Below, piece by piece: positions 18,243 through 26,095 of a stretch of DNA of 64,000 bases. Both the position numbers and the translations under genes were made by a program. Origin of the DNA: Acidobacteriaceae bacterium. GTDB lineage: Bacteria; Acidobacteriota; Terriglobia; Terriglobales; Acidobacteriaceae. The stretch's first letter is position 1. Each line of letters starts with the position of its first letter. Under the pieces are notes generated by a model, which was given only the letters and a program-made list of their open reading frames with translations, had not been told where the DNA came from and did no database searches. The stretch lies in NCBI GenBank assembly GCA_030041515.1, contig JASHNS010000113.1, positions 1-64,000 on the forward strand, in the 5' to 3' direction.

Positions 18243-18926
18243 CTATGCCTTTACTCCGGAGCAGCCGGAGGTACCGCAGCAGGACTGCATCGGCTTCGTC
18301 GCGCGGATGAAGGCGCTGACGAATTTGCCTTCCACCTGCGGTGCAATCGCGTCGACGTCGATGCCGGCTTCGGTAAGGAAGTGGCGGGCATCCTCGATGC
18401 TGTAGGTGCGGATCGTTTCGACGTCTGCGTCGGCAAAGCACGCGGCGGCTAGCTTGGCGCGATAGTCGTTTTCGTCGAGCGCTCCCGCGATGCAACCGAC
18501 CCAGAGCATCATGCTCTGGCGAACTGCGGCGGGAACGGCCCCGCGGGTCACCACGTCCGACACGGCGAAGCGGCCGCCAGGGCGCAGGACGCGGAAAGCT
18601 TCGCGCAGGACGCGGTCTTTGTCGGCGGAGAGATTGATGACGCAGTTGGAGATGATGACATCAACGGAGCTGTCGGGAAGGGGGATATTTTCGATCTCGC
18701 CCTGGAGGAACTCGACATTCTCAACTCCGGCCTGGCGCTGATTTTCGCGAGCGAGGGCCAGCATTTCATCCGTCATGTCGAGGCCATAGGCTTTGCCGGT
18801 GGGGCCGACGCGGCGCGCCGACAACAGCACGTCGATGCCCCCGCCGGAGCCGAGGTCGAGGACGATTTGGCCGGGCTTGAGATCGATGAGAGCGGTGGGG
18901 TTCCCGCAGCCGAGAGAAGCGCGCAT
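18243..18926 (-). CDS. arsM: Arsenite methyltransferase, catalytic part downstream of an in-frame stop
   Basis: From ATG 18926 the frame encodes 227 residues of Ars[12 protein letters not shown], the SAM-binding [24 protein letters not shown], and the conserved arsenic-ligand cysteines in IISNCVINL (Cys95) and WVGCIAGA (Cys145). The tail is Cys-rich ([10 protein letters not shown]). Intact ArsM proteins have about 55 more residues at the N-terminus, with further cysteines. Here those residues are encoded in the same frame just upstream but are cut off by a TAA at 18930-18932. The ATG starts three bases after that TAA, so reinitiation could make this shorter protein. Function of the shortened product is uncertain; it still has the Rossmann fold. 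Confidence 0.85.
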   Translation of the reverse strand: MRASLGCGNPTALIDLKPGQIVLDLGSGGGIDVLLSARRVGPTGKAYGLDMTDEMLALARENQRQAGVENVEFLQGEIENIPLPDSSVDVIISNCVINLSADKDRVLREAFRVLRPGGRFAVSDVVTRGAVPAAVRQSMMLWVGCIAGALDENDYRAKLAAACFADADVETIRTYSIEDARHFLTEAGIDVDAIAPQVEGKFVSAFIRATKPMQSCCGTSGCSGVKA

Positions 18927-18929
18927 GGC

Positions 18930-19097
18930 TTATTCCGGAACCGCCCCAGCCTGGTCCGCGCTGTAAAGACCCGTGGTGATGGGATCGCAACAGCGCAGGC
19001 CGGGTTTGCAGCAGGAGGCTTTGGCCCCGATCACCGCCCGGGCGGCGCTTGCATATCTCTCGCGGACTTCCTCTTTGGTGGCGGAGGTGATTTCCAT
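18930..19097 (-). pseudogene. arsM: arsM N-terminal fragment ended by an in-frame TAA
   Basis: ATG 19097, preceded by AGGAAA at good spacing and a strong promoter, opens 55 codons. They contain the usual ArsM beginning: a helix with EEVRERYASAARAV, two CysCys pairs (SCCKPG and RCCDP) and [12 protein letters not shown]. The next codon is TAA where ArsM relatives usually carry Glu, followed by [17 protein letters not shown] in the same frame. One G-to-T change would explain it. The alternatives are a sequencing error or a genuine split gene translated by termination-reinitiation. Confidence 0.8.
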
Positions 19098-19112
19098 GCG
19101 GATTTCCTATAT

Positions 19113-19130
19113 ATGCATGGACGAATGTAT
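19113..19130. promoter_or_regulatory. Imperfect palindrome over the ars -10 box, possible ArsR operator
   Basis: On the plus strand ATGCAT and ATGTAT flank six bases, overlapping the -10 hexamer and the transcription start. Position fits repression by a small winged-helix repressor of the ArsR type, but the symmetry has one mismatch and no arsR gene is in the window. Confidence 0.3.
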
Positions 19131-19152
19131 TCTCCGCAAACACATCTGTCAA
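19124..19152 (-). promoter_or_regulatory. Strong sigma-70 promoter of the arsM-arsC-acr3 unit
   Basis: On the minus strand TTGACA (19147-19152) is separated by exactly 17 bases from TACATT (19124-19129), about 26 bases before the arsM ATG at 19097. This is one of the closest matches to the sigma-70 consensus in the window. Confidence 0.75.
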
Positions 19153-19275
19153 GGCGCATATTACGGATGGGACCCGAGCCGGCCGGAAAGATCGACACGG
19201 CGCGCTGTTGCCTCGCTTTCTGAGCCTGTGCGGATGGAGACCAGGCTCCATCCCGAACAGGACCGCGAAGGCAGA

Positions 19276-20412
19276 TCAGGATTGCGGGGCGTGGAGGCCG
19301 AGGGCCTGCAGCACATCGAGGTTGGGAGTGGTGACGCCGCTGGTTTTGCTGACGACGCCGAAGGGCGTTTGGTAGTCCCACATGGCCCAGCCGATGTTGT
19401 ATTTCTCAAGGGCGACGCGCATGTCGTGGATCCACGCGACGCGGCTGGCGGGCGGCGCGACGAGGCCGTAGGAGCCGAATTCCCCGCAGTAGACGGGGAC
19501 GTGGTGGAGCTGCGACCACTTCTCCGCGTAACCGACGTAGTCGTCGATGCGGGCGGCATCCCAGCGATCCCAACCATACTGATCGACGAAGAGCTGGCCT
19601 GCGAGGGTGGGTTCTTCGCTGAGCTCGGGTGCGACGTTCTCAGGCGTGGAGGGATAGGGAATGCCGTGCTCGTAACGCGATTGAGGGAGGGTCCAGGTGG
19701 CTCCCTGATGCGTGAAGGGGAAGGGCTCGTAGTCGTGGAAGGTGTAGATGACGTTGGGATCGGCGAGGGGCTCGAGCTGGAGCAGGTCTGGAATCCCCGA
19801 GTAATGCGCGGCGGTGGCGATGATGGTGTTCTGCGGGGCGGCCTGGCGGATGACGGAGGCGATGGTGGCCTGGATGCCCATCCAGCGGTACGGATCGGAC
19901 TGCTCCGGCTCGTTGAGAATCTCGAAGAAGACGTGGTCGGGATCGAGGGGCGCATAGTGAGCGGCGAGAGCGTGCCAGAGCGCCATGAAGCGGTAGACGC
20001 CGTCGGAGCCCTGAAAGAGCGTGGCCTTGAACTCGTCGCTGGGGTGGATGTCGATGATGACGGAGAGATGGTCGGCGAGCGCGGTGTGGACGGCGCGGTC
20101 GAGCTCGTCGAGGAACATGGTCGGCTGGCCGGAGTAAACCCAGGGCTCGAGCGCATCGGCGTCGATGCTGAGGCGGATGTGGTCGAAGCCCATCTGGTGA
20201 ATGAGCTCGAGGTCCTGCGGGGTGGTGAAGGTTTCGAGATAGTCCTTCGAGTAGTGACCCATCTGGGCGAACCAGAGGCTGGTATTGATGCCGTGTTGCA
20301 GGTTGCGGGCGCGCTGGTAGGCGATGGCTGTCGGATCCTGAGCGGCGGCGGAGAGAACCGGGAGAAGCAGGAGGCAGAGCACAGAAGGCAGAAAACTGCG
20401 TGAAGTTTTCAT
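19276..20412 (-). CDS. Secreted glycoside hydrolase family 5 enzyme
   Basis: The 378-residue protein has a signal peptide (MKTSRSFLPSVLCLLLLPVL, cleavage near AAAQD) and a GH5-type barrel. The acid/base Glu168 lies in FEILNEP and the nucleophile Glu311 in YCGEFG, with the DIHPSDEF and TFHDYEPF strands in the expected order. GH5 enzymes hydrolyse beta-linked glucans or mannans; the subfamily, and hence the substrate, cannot be fixed from motifs. Export to periplasm or surface is expected. A plant-polysaccharide substrate would suit a soil acidobacterium. There is no linked transporter; the next gene upstream encodes a small anchored Ig-like protein. Confidence 0.88.
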   Translation of the reverse strand: MKTSRSFLPSVLCLLLLPVLSAAAQDPTAIAYQRARNLQHGINTSLWFAQMGHYSKDYLETFTTPQDLELIHQMGFDHIRLSIDADALEPWVYSGQPTMFLDELDRAVHTALADHLSVIIDIHPSDEFKATLFQGSDGVYRFMALWHALAAHYAPLDPDHVFFEILNEPEQSDPYRWMGIQATIASVIRQAAPQNTIIATAAHYSGIPDLLQLEPLADPNVIYTFHDYEPFPFTHQGATWTLPQSRYEHGIPYPSTPENVAPELSEEPTLAGQLFVDQYGWDRWDAARIDDYVGYAEKWSQLHHVPVYCGEFGSYGLVAPPASRVAWIHDMRVALEKYNIGWAMWDYQTPFGVVSKTSGVTTPNLDVLQALGLHAPQS

Positions 20413-20485
20413 AGGGGGAAGTGTAACGCCGGGGGCTGTGGCGGACGCTGGCTGACAGCCTCGGGAGTTCTCCGAGCGGGACTGC

Positions 20486-21106
20486 CTACATCGCGTTGGC
20501 GGGAATGCCGGGCGGCACGGTAACTTTGACTGTCGTCGCTGCGGTCACATTCGTGGAAGTGTCGAAGGCCGTCAGCGTGTAGTCGTAGGTCCCCGGAGTC
20601 AATGTCGGAGGGCCGCCGCCGCAGGCGTTCAGTGTGGCCAGTCCAGCCAGCGTGCCGGCAACCAGCAGCAGGACCGACAGCCAGCGGGCTCTCCGCCGAA
20701 TGAAGCCGAGTGAGAGCAGCACAACGCCGGCCATGGCCCAGCCTGCGTCTGACCCGCGGCCTGGAGCGTTGGACCCGCCTGCGGAGGCAAGAGGAACAGG
20801 GCCTGCCGTCAGACCGACCACTCCCGTCGCGGTGCCATTGGCGGCGAGGGTGATTTGAGAGACGGGTCCGCCGCCGCAATAGGGCAAGCGAGCTCCCGCA
20901 GGAGGATTGGCAGCCTCGCAATTCACGCCCAGCTTGCCCGCGTATCCATCCACAGAGGTCAGCGTGAACCGAATAGAGGCGCCGCTGGCCGACATGGTGG
21001 CGTTGGTTGCCGAGATGACGAAGTGGGGTGCGGCCTGTGCTGAGGCCGCGCCGGCGCTGAGCGCGAAGAGAAAAGTCAGAACAGGGATTGCGTACCTGCG
21101 CATCAT
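20486..21106 (-). CDS. Small secreted Ig-like protein with two-helix, cysteine-tail C-terminal module
   Basis: The 206-residue protein has a signal peptide (MMRRYAIPVLTFLFALSAG, cleavage near ASAQA) and a short Ig-like beta domain with the FTLTSVDGYAGKLGVNCEA pattern. The C-terminal module follows: helix (AMAGVVLLSLGF), basic loop IRRRARW, second helix (LSVLLLVAGTLAGLA), LNACGGG, then TPGTYDYTLTAFD. The same order ends the two 1346-residue proteins at 32022 and 36187, so this is a minimal version of that architecture. AAGG lies eight bases before the chosen ATG; a start at 21112 adds two residues. Function is unknown; envelope anchoring is inferred. Confidence 0.7.
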   Translation of the reverse strand: MMRRYAIPVLTFLFALSAGAASAQAAPHFVISATNATMSASGASIRFTLTSVDGYAGKLGVNCEAANPPAGARLPYCGGGPVSQITLAANGTATGVVGLTAGPVPLASAGGSNAPGRGSDAGWAMAGVVLLSLGFIRRRARWLSVLLLVAGTLAGLATLNACGGGPPTLTPGTYDYTLTAFDTSTNVTAATTVKVTVPPGIPANAM

Positions 21107-21221
21107 GAGCATCCTTTCCCGGACTGCGCCTGGCAGTGCGACGAGGATGGCCTGCAGCGACCGTACGGCTCCATCATACCCCGGGGGTCGGCATCCTGTC
21201 GGGCCTGCGATATGCTGACGT

Positions 21222-21992
21222 TTGCGCAACCAGGATCATGCGGCGGGATCGCGTCCGGCGGGGGCGAGCGACGAGGCGAGTTCGGCGCGCGCGGTGCGGG
21301 AGATGTTCGACCGGATCGCGCCTCGATACGACCTGTTGAACCATGTGCTCTCGTGCAATGTGGACCGGCTGTGGTGGCGGCGGACGGCGCGGCGGTTCCG
21401 GCACATTCTGGAACGGCCCGACGCGCGGGTGCTGGACATCTGCTGCGGAACCGGCGACATGACCATGGCACTCCTGCGGCTGCGTCCGACAGGCGTGGAG
21501 CCGCCGCCTGAACCCGTAGTCGCGGCGGATTTTGCTCCGGCGATGCTGGAGCGCGCGCGACGGAAACTGGCCGGACGCCCGGCGCGAGTGACGGAGGCGG
21601 ACGCGCTGCACTTGCCCTTCGCGGACGGTTCGCTGGATCTGATCACGACGGCATTCGGATTCCGGAACCTCGCGAATTATCGGGCGGGGCTGGAGGAGTT
21701 TTCTCGTGTGCTGGCCCCCGGCGGGGAAGCGGGGATTCTGGACTTCAGCGAGCCGGGGGGGGTGGTCGGCAAGTTGTACGCGTTTTACTTTCGGCGCGTG
21801 CTGCCGGCAGTGGGGAGTTGGCTGTCAAGGGATCGGGGGGCATATGGATATCTGCCGGAGTCGGTGCAGCGATTTCCGCGGCCGGAGGCGATGCTCGAGA
21901 TGATGCGGCAGGCGGGGTTTGTCGACGTGGAGTGGACGCCGTACAGCTTTGGGATCGCGGGGCTGTGGCGGGGCGTAAAGGCGGTAGCCTGA
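21222..21992 (+). CDS. ubiE: Demethylmenaquinone / ubiquinone methyltransferase
   Basis: The 256-residue protein shows the UbiE/MenG block MFDRIAPRYDLLNHVLS, the SAM motif VLDICCGTGDMTMAL, and DLITTAFGFRNLANYR. It performs the C-methylation step in menaquinone (or ubiquinone) synthesis; acidobacteria mainly use menaquinone, so MenG is the likelier role. The start is a TTG, with TATGCT only five bases upstream and no Shine-Dalgarno site; the family core begins about 28 residues in, so the true start could be slightly later. The CDF gene follows after eight bases, suggesting an operon. Confidence 0.9.
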   Translation: MRNQDHAAGSRPAGASDEASSARAVREMFDRIAPRYDLLNHVLSCNVDRLWWRRTARRFRHILERPDARVLDICCGTGDMTMALLRLRPTGVEPPPEPVVAADFAPAMLERARRKLAGRPARVTEADALHLPFADGSLDLITTAFGFRNLANYRAGLEEFSRVLAPGGEAGILDFSEPGGVVGKLYAFYFRRVLPAVGSWLSRDRGAYGYLPESVQRFPRPEAMLEMMRQAGFVDVEWTPYSFGIAGLWRGVKAVA

Positions 21993-22000
21993 AAGAAACC

Positions 22001-23434
22001 ATGTCCAGCGCGGCCATTCCGGGAGGAGCACGAGCGAGCGCGGAGAAGCGCGGCGTGGCGCTGGTGTCCGTCGGCGCGGCGTGCGTGATGACCGCGCTCA
22101 AGCTGGTGGTGGGGCTGCTGACGGGCAGCCTGGGCGTACTGTCGGACGCGGCGCATTCGGCGCTGGATCTGGCGGGATCGGCGCTGACGTTTCTTTCGGT
22201 GATGGTGTCGGACCGGCCGGCGGACTGGAACCACCCGTACGGTCATGCAAAGGTCGAGAACATTTCCGCGTTTACGGAAACGGGGTTGATGGCCCTCTCA
22301 GCGGTGTGGATCACGGCCGAGGCGGTCGACCGCATCTTCTTCCACCCGGTTGCACTGCGGTTTTCCGCGTGGCCCTTCCTGGTCCTGGGCGCATCCATCG
22401 TCGTGGACCTGTGGCGCTCGCGGCGGCTGCGCAGCGTGGCGCAGCGCACAGGCAGCGAGGCGCTCGCGGCGGACGCCCTGCACTTCGCGTCCGACATCTG
22501 GGCCAGCGTTGCCGTGCTGCTGGGACTGACGGCAGCGTGGCTGGGACGCATCGAGCATATCGCGTGGTTGCGCTATGCCGATCCGGCGGCGGCGCTGATC
22601 GTGTCCGGCATGATTCTGGTGTTCGGATGGCGGCTGGCGTGGCGCGCGGTGGGCGCATTGACGGATGCGATCTCGCCCGAGCTGCACACGCAAATGCTGG
22701 ATGCCGTGCGCGGCGTCAAGGGCGTGCTGGGCGTGGATCAGGCGCGGGTACGGCGGTCCGGCAGCTCGTATTTTGCCGATGTCACGCTGTCGCTGCCGCG
22801 CAAGCTGACGTTCCAGCGGACGGAAGCTCTGGTGCGCGAGGCCACGGCGGCGGTGGAGCGCGTGCTGCCGGGAGCGGATGTAATGATCCGGACGGTGCCG
22901 CGGCCAACGGTGGCGGAAAGCGTCTTCGACAAAGTGCGCGGCGTGGCGGCGCGGCACAACGCGGTGGTGCACGACGTGAGCATCGAGGCGTTTGAAGACG
23001 GCCTGCACGTGGAGCAGCACATCGAAGTGGCGGAAACCATGACGCTGCTGGACGGGCATCGGTTTGTGCATGGCCTCGAAGAGGAGATCCGGCGCGAGGT
23101 GCCGCAGGTGCATTCGGTGCTGACGCACATTGAGAGCGAGCCGGCGACCATCGAGGCGCCGGTTCGGGTGGAGCGGGACCGGCGCATCAGCGCGGCTCTG
23201 CGTGAGGCGGCGAGCGAGATGACGGAGGTGGTGGATATCCATGAGATTCTGGTGGATCGTGTGGGTGAGCGGGTGCACGTGACCTGCCACTGCACGTTGC
23301 CGGACTCCATGGAGATGCGGCGCGTGCATGAATCGATTACGGCGCTGGAGAATCGCTTTAAGGTGAGATGTCCGGAGGTGGATCGCGTGCTGATCCATCC
23401 GGAGCCGGCGTCGGACAATCGGCACAGGCAATGA
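22001..23434 (+). CDS. Cation diffusion facilitator with extended C-terminal cytosolic region
   Basis: The 477-residue transporter has six helices in the first 215 residues with paired zinc-site motifs: AAHSALD in helix 2 and ALHFASD in helix 5. The loop sequence WNHPYGHAKVENISAF is typical of CDF metal/proton antiporters (Zn, Co, Fe or Mn). A normal CDF has one cytosolic ferredoxin-like dimer domain. Here the segment after residue 215 looks like three in a row (about 225-300, 305-385 and 395-470), judged by repeated patterns ending SVLTHIESEP and RVLIHPEPA. An upstream ATG at 21818 lies inside ubiE and is rejected. Stop and next start overlap as ATGA. Confidence 0.88.
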   Translation: MSSAAIPGGARASAEKRGVALVSVGAACVMTALKLVVGLLTGSLGVLSDAAHSALDLAGSALTFLSVMVSDRPADWNHPYGHAKVENISAFTETGLMALSAVWITAEAVDRIFFHPVALRFSAWPFLVLGASIVVDLWRSRRLRSVAQRTGSEALAADALHFASDIWASVAVLLGLTAAWLGRIEHIAWLRYADPAAALIVSGMILVFGWRLAWRAVGALTDAISPELHTQMLDAVRGVKGVLGVDQARVRRSGSSYFADVTLSLPRKLTFQRTEALVREATAAVERVLPGADVMIRTVPRPTVAESVFDKVRGVAARHNAVVHDVSIEAFEDGLHVEQHIEVAETMTLLDGHRFVHGLEEEIRREVPQVHSVLTHIESEPATIEAPVRVERDRRISAALREAASEMTEVVDIHEILVDRVGERVHVTCHCTLPDSMEMRRVHESITALENRFKVRCPEVDRVLIHPEPASDNRHRQ

Positions 23435-23487
23435 AAGAGCGGTTCGGCATGGCGCGGTTCGGAAAGAAACGGTTATTGGGGGAATGA
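23431..23487 (+). CDS. Possible 18-codon linker ORF between CDF and osmC
   Basis: The ATG overlaps the CDF stop and the TGA overlaps the osmC start, both as ATGA. The peptide would be MKERFGMARFGKKRLLGE, built from five-residue units with an R-F-G core. The DNA is a three-unit, 15-bp degenerate repeat related to the array after hpt. It may be translated merely to couple the flanking genes, or be repeat DNA that happens to be open. Confidence 0.3.
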   Translation: MKERFGMARFGKKRLLGE

Positions 23488-23888
23488 TGATTGCGAGTGC
23501 GGAGTGGAAAGAGGGAATGCTGTTCGAGGGGAGATCGCAGAGCGGGCACACGGTGCGGTTTGACGGAACATCAGAGCATTCGGCGGGGCCGAGCCCGATG
23601 GAGATGGTGCTGGCGGCGCTGTGCGGATGCACGTCGGTCGACGTGGTGAGCATCCTGCAGAAGAAGCGCGAGCCGCTGGAAGGGCTGATGGTGACGGCTG
23701 AAGCCGAGCAGGCAGTGGAAGCGCCGCGAGTGTTCACGAAGATTCATCTGACCTACAGAATCCGCGGGAAGGTAGCGCAGAAGGCCGCGGAGGACGCGGT
23801 GTCGCTTTCGAAGAACAAATACTGCTCCGTGTCGAAGATGCTGGAGAAAGCGGCGACGGTCGATTACTCGATCGAATACGAAAAATGA
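23484..23888 (+). CDS. OsmC family protein
   Basis: The 134-residue cytosolic protein belongs to the OsmC/Ohr fold group: GPSPMEMVLAALCGCTSVDV carries a conserved cysteine, and LEGLMVTAEAEQ and the closing SKMLEKAATVDYSIEYE strand fit. Only the cysteine pair CGC in this first block is visible; a second redox cysteine later in the chain (YCSVSKML) could serve as peroxidatic partner. Members reduce organic hydroperoxides or have uncharacterised roles (YhfA-like). GGGGGA precedes the ATG. The end overlaps the PASTA gene by ATGA, so translation is probably coupled. Confidence 0.85.
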   Translation: MMIASAEWKEGMLFEGRSQSGHTVRFDGTSEHSAGPSPMEMVLAALCGCTSVDVVSILQKKREPLEGLMVTAEAEQAVEAPRVFTKIHLTYRIRGKVAQKAAEDAVSLSKNKYCSVSKMLEKAATVDYSIEYEK

Positions 23889-24601
23889 GAGGACTGTTCC
23901 GGTTTGCGCTGCTGGCGCTGCTGCTGATTGCGGTGGGGATGACTTCTGCGATCGTGACGATGCACTTTGCGATTCATGGGGCGGAGGTGAAAGTGCCGAA
24001 TCTGCGTGGGATGACGCTCGCGGAAGCCGGCCAGCAGACGGCGGGGTTGGGGCTGGGCATCCACGTGGAGTCGCGGCTCTACTCAGCCGATGTAGCCGAA
24101 GGGCGAGTCGCCAACCAGTCCCCGGCAGCGGGCACGGTGGTAAGGCGCGGCTGGCGCGTGTGGCTGACGCAGAGTCTGGGGCCGATGAAACGGGCGATTC
24201 CAAATGTGGTGGGGATGGATCAGCGGACGGCGACGTTAGCCATCCGGGGTGCCGGACTGGAGTTGGGGGAAAGCGCGGAGATGCCGTGGCCGGATGCCGA
24301 CCCGGGGACGGTGATGGCGCAGAGCCCGGCAGCCAGTGCGCCGGACGTGGCGAGCCCGGTGGTGAATTTGCTGACCGCCGCCACCATGCTGCCGGTGGAG
24401 GACGGCCTGGTGATGCCGGATGTCGAGGGGCAGGTGTTCACGGCGGCGGCCCTGGCGCTGACGCGCGCGGGGTTGAAAATGGCTCCGGTGAAGGAGAGGG
24501 CAGCGCCTGGAATCGGGACCGGCATCGTGGTCGGACAAGCGCCTCCGGCCGGGTTCCGTGTGGATCCCACAATGACCGTGACGCTGACGGTAGCAAAGTA
24601 G
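23885..24601 (+). CDS. Membrane-anchored PASTA-domain protein
   Basis: The 238-residue protein has an N-terminal membrane anchor (LFRFALLALLLIAVGMTSAI) and three PASTA repeats. The first starts VKVPNLRGMTLAEA, the second IPNVVGMDQRTAT and the third VMPDVEGQVFTAAA; each ends with a QSPAAG- or QAPPAG-type turn. PASTA domains bind muropeptides or beta-lactams and usually sit on Ser/Thr kinases or penicillin-binding proteins. Here there is no kinase or transpeptidase domain, so it is a stand-alone periplasmic sensor or scaffold. It overlaps osmC by ATGA and abuts the BNR gene. Confidence 0.85.
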   Translation: MRGLFRFALLALLLIAVGMTSAIVTMHFAIHGAEVKVPNLRGMTLAEAGQQTAGLGLGIHVESRLYSADVAEGRVANQSPAAGTVVRRGWRVWLTQSLGPMKRAIPNVVGMDQRTATLAIRGAGLELGESAEMPWPDADPGTVMAQSPAASAPDVASPVVNLLTAATMLPVEDGLVMPDVEGQVFTAAALALTRAGLKMAPVKERAAPGIGTGIVVGQAPPAGFRVDPTMTVTLTVAK

Positions 24602-24616
24602 ATGAGGACGGATAGC

Positions 24617-26011
24617 ATGACGATGAAAACTGCACTGATGGCCGGGCTGCTGAGCGCCGGCGCGATCGCCGCTGCGGCGCAAACGACAACTCCGGGTCCG
24701 GCCCCGAGTGCGGCACCGGCTCTGCCGCCAGCGCCGGGCGCGGTGATCACGAATCTGACGCCGCAGCCGGGATTTTTTACGGAGCCGGGAGTGTCAGTGA
24801 ATCCGCTGAACCCGCGGCAGGTGGTGGTGGTATTCCAGGACAACGCGCAGGCGGCGTATTCCGACGACAGCGGGAAGACGTGGCACCTGGCGGCGGGCGT
24901 GACGCCGCATTTGTACCGGGTGTCGGGCGACGTGTCGACGGTGTTCGACAACAAGGGGCACGCGTTTCTGTCGTGCATCTCGTTCGACAAGCTGGGCGCG
25001 TTCAACTACTGGGCCGAGGGGGCCATTCGGAACTCGATCCTGGTGCGCCGCTCGCTGGACGGCGGCGAGACGTGGGAGCCGGAAGTGCGGACGGTGGTGG
25101 CGCAGCCGACGAAACCGGGGATTCCGTTCGAAGACAAGCCGTACATTGTGGCGGACACGTCGAAGCAGAGCCCGTATGCCGGGAACCTGTACATCGGCTG
25201 GACGCGGTGGAGGATCGCCGATTCGGAGATTTTGTTCACGCGTTCGACCGACGACGGCGTGACGTGGTCGTCGCCGATCGATATCTCGACCGTGCACGGG
25301 CTGCCGCGCGACGATAACGGGGCCGTGGAGGGATTCGACGGAGCCGTCGGGCCGGATGGAACGCTGTACGCGGTGTGGGCTTTCAACGATCACATCGTGA
25401 TGGTGGAGTCGCACGACGGCGGGAAGACGTTCAGCAGGACGCGCAACATTGTGTGGACGGCGCCGACGATGTTTGCGATCGAGGGGATGGATCGGGCGAA
25501 TGGGTTTCCGCAGATTGCGATCGATCCGCGGGGCGGGAAAAAGGGCGGCCCGATCTATGTGACGTGGAGCGACTATCGCAACGGCGATGTCGACGTGTTC
25601 TCGATCGTGTCGCGCGACCACGGGCGGAGCTGGAGCGCACCGGTGCGGGTGAATGACGATCCGCTGCACGATGGGGCGGATCATTTCTTTCAGTGGCTGG
25701 CGGTGGACCCCATATCGGGCGCGGTGAACGTGGTGTTTTACGACCAGCGGACGGATCCGCGGCACCGGAAGCCGACGGTGGTGTTGGCGCGTTCGCAGGA
25801 CGGCGGACGGACATTTAAGAATTACGCCTGGACCCACGATGAGTTCGATCCCAGCGGCGTGTTCATGGGCGATTATCTGGGCCTGGCAGCGTGGGGCAAT
25901 CGTGTATACGGTGCATGGCCGGTACGGCCCGGACCAAAACGTGGGACGGTTCTGCAGGTCGGCGTTGCGGATTTCAGCGCTTCCGGGAGCGACGGAGCTC
26001 CGCACCAGTAG
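24617..26011 (+). CDS. Secreted sialidase-like BNR/Asp-box repeat protein
   Basis: The 464-residue product has a signal peptide (MTMKTALMAGLLSAGAIAAA) and at least six Asp-box motifs of the S-x-D-x-G-x-T-W type: SDDSGKTW, SLDGGETW, STDDGVTW, SHDGGKTF, SRDHGRSW and SQDGGRTF. These predict a six-bladed propeller of the sialidase superfamily. True sialidase activity needs an Arg triad and a Tyr/Glu pair that cannot be confirmed by eye, so a carbohydrate-binding or other hydrolase role is possible. In-frame ATG 24602 directly follows the PASTA stop; 24617 is preferred because GGACGG lies upstream of it. Likely co-translated with the upstream genes. Confidence 0.78.
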   Translation: MTMKTALMAGLLSAGAIAAAAQTTTPGPAPSAAPALPPAPGAVITNLTPQPGFFTEPGVSVNPLNPRQVVVVFQDNAQAAYSDDSGKTWHLAAGVTPHLYRVSGDVSTVFDNKGHAFLSCISFDKLGAFNYWAEGAIRNSILVRRSLDGGETWEPEVRTVVAQPTKPGIPFEDKPYIVADTSKQSPYAGNLYIGWTRWRIADSEILFTRSTDDGVTWSSPIDISTVHGLPRDDNGAVEGFDGAVGPDGTLYAVWAFNDHIVMVESHDGGKTFSRTRNIVWTAPTMFAIEGMDRANGFPQIAIDPRGGKKGGPIYVTWSDYRNGDVDVFSIVSRDHGRSWSAPVRVNDDPLHDGADHFFQWLAVDPISGAVNVVFYDQRTDPRHRKPTVVLARSQDGGRTFKNYAWTHDEFDPSGVFMGDYLGLAAWGNRVYGAWPVRPGPKRGTVLQVGVADFSASGSDGAPHQ

Positions 26012-26095
26012 TTCGATTTATCTCTGCAAAATCGTGTAAGCAGAACAGGGCCCCGAGCGGCTGCCTGGCGGCTGCGTCTATAATTCAGGGACATT

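Noticed and set aside
16472-18310. 612-codon open frame on the plus strand across the arsenic genes
   Set aside because: It is antisense to acr3, arsC and part of the kinase-like gene, whose motifs are complete. The plus-strand product is rich in Asp, Glu, Gly and Arg without family signatures. High GC creates such frames.
18930-18932. Recoding of the arsM stop as selenocysteine or pyrrolysine
   Set aside because: The codon is TAA; Sec uses UGA and Pyl uses UAG, and relatives have Glu here. A nonsense mutation, sequencing error or reinitiation fits better.
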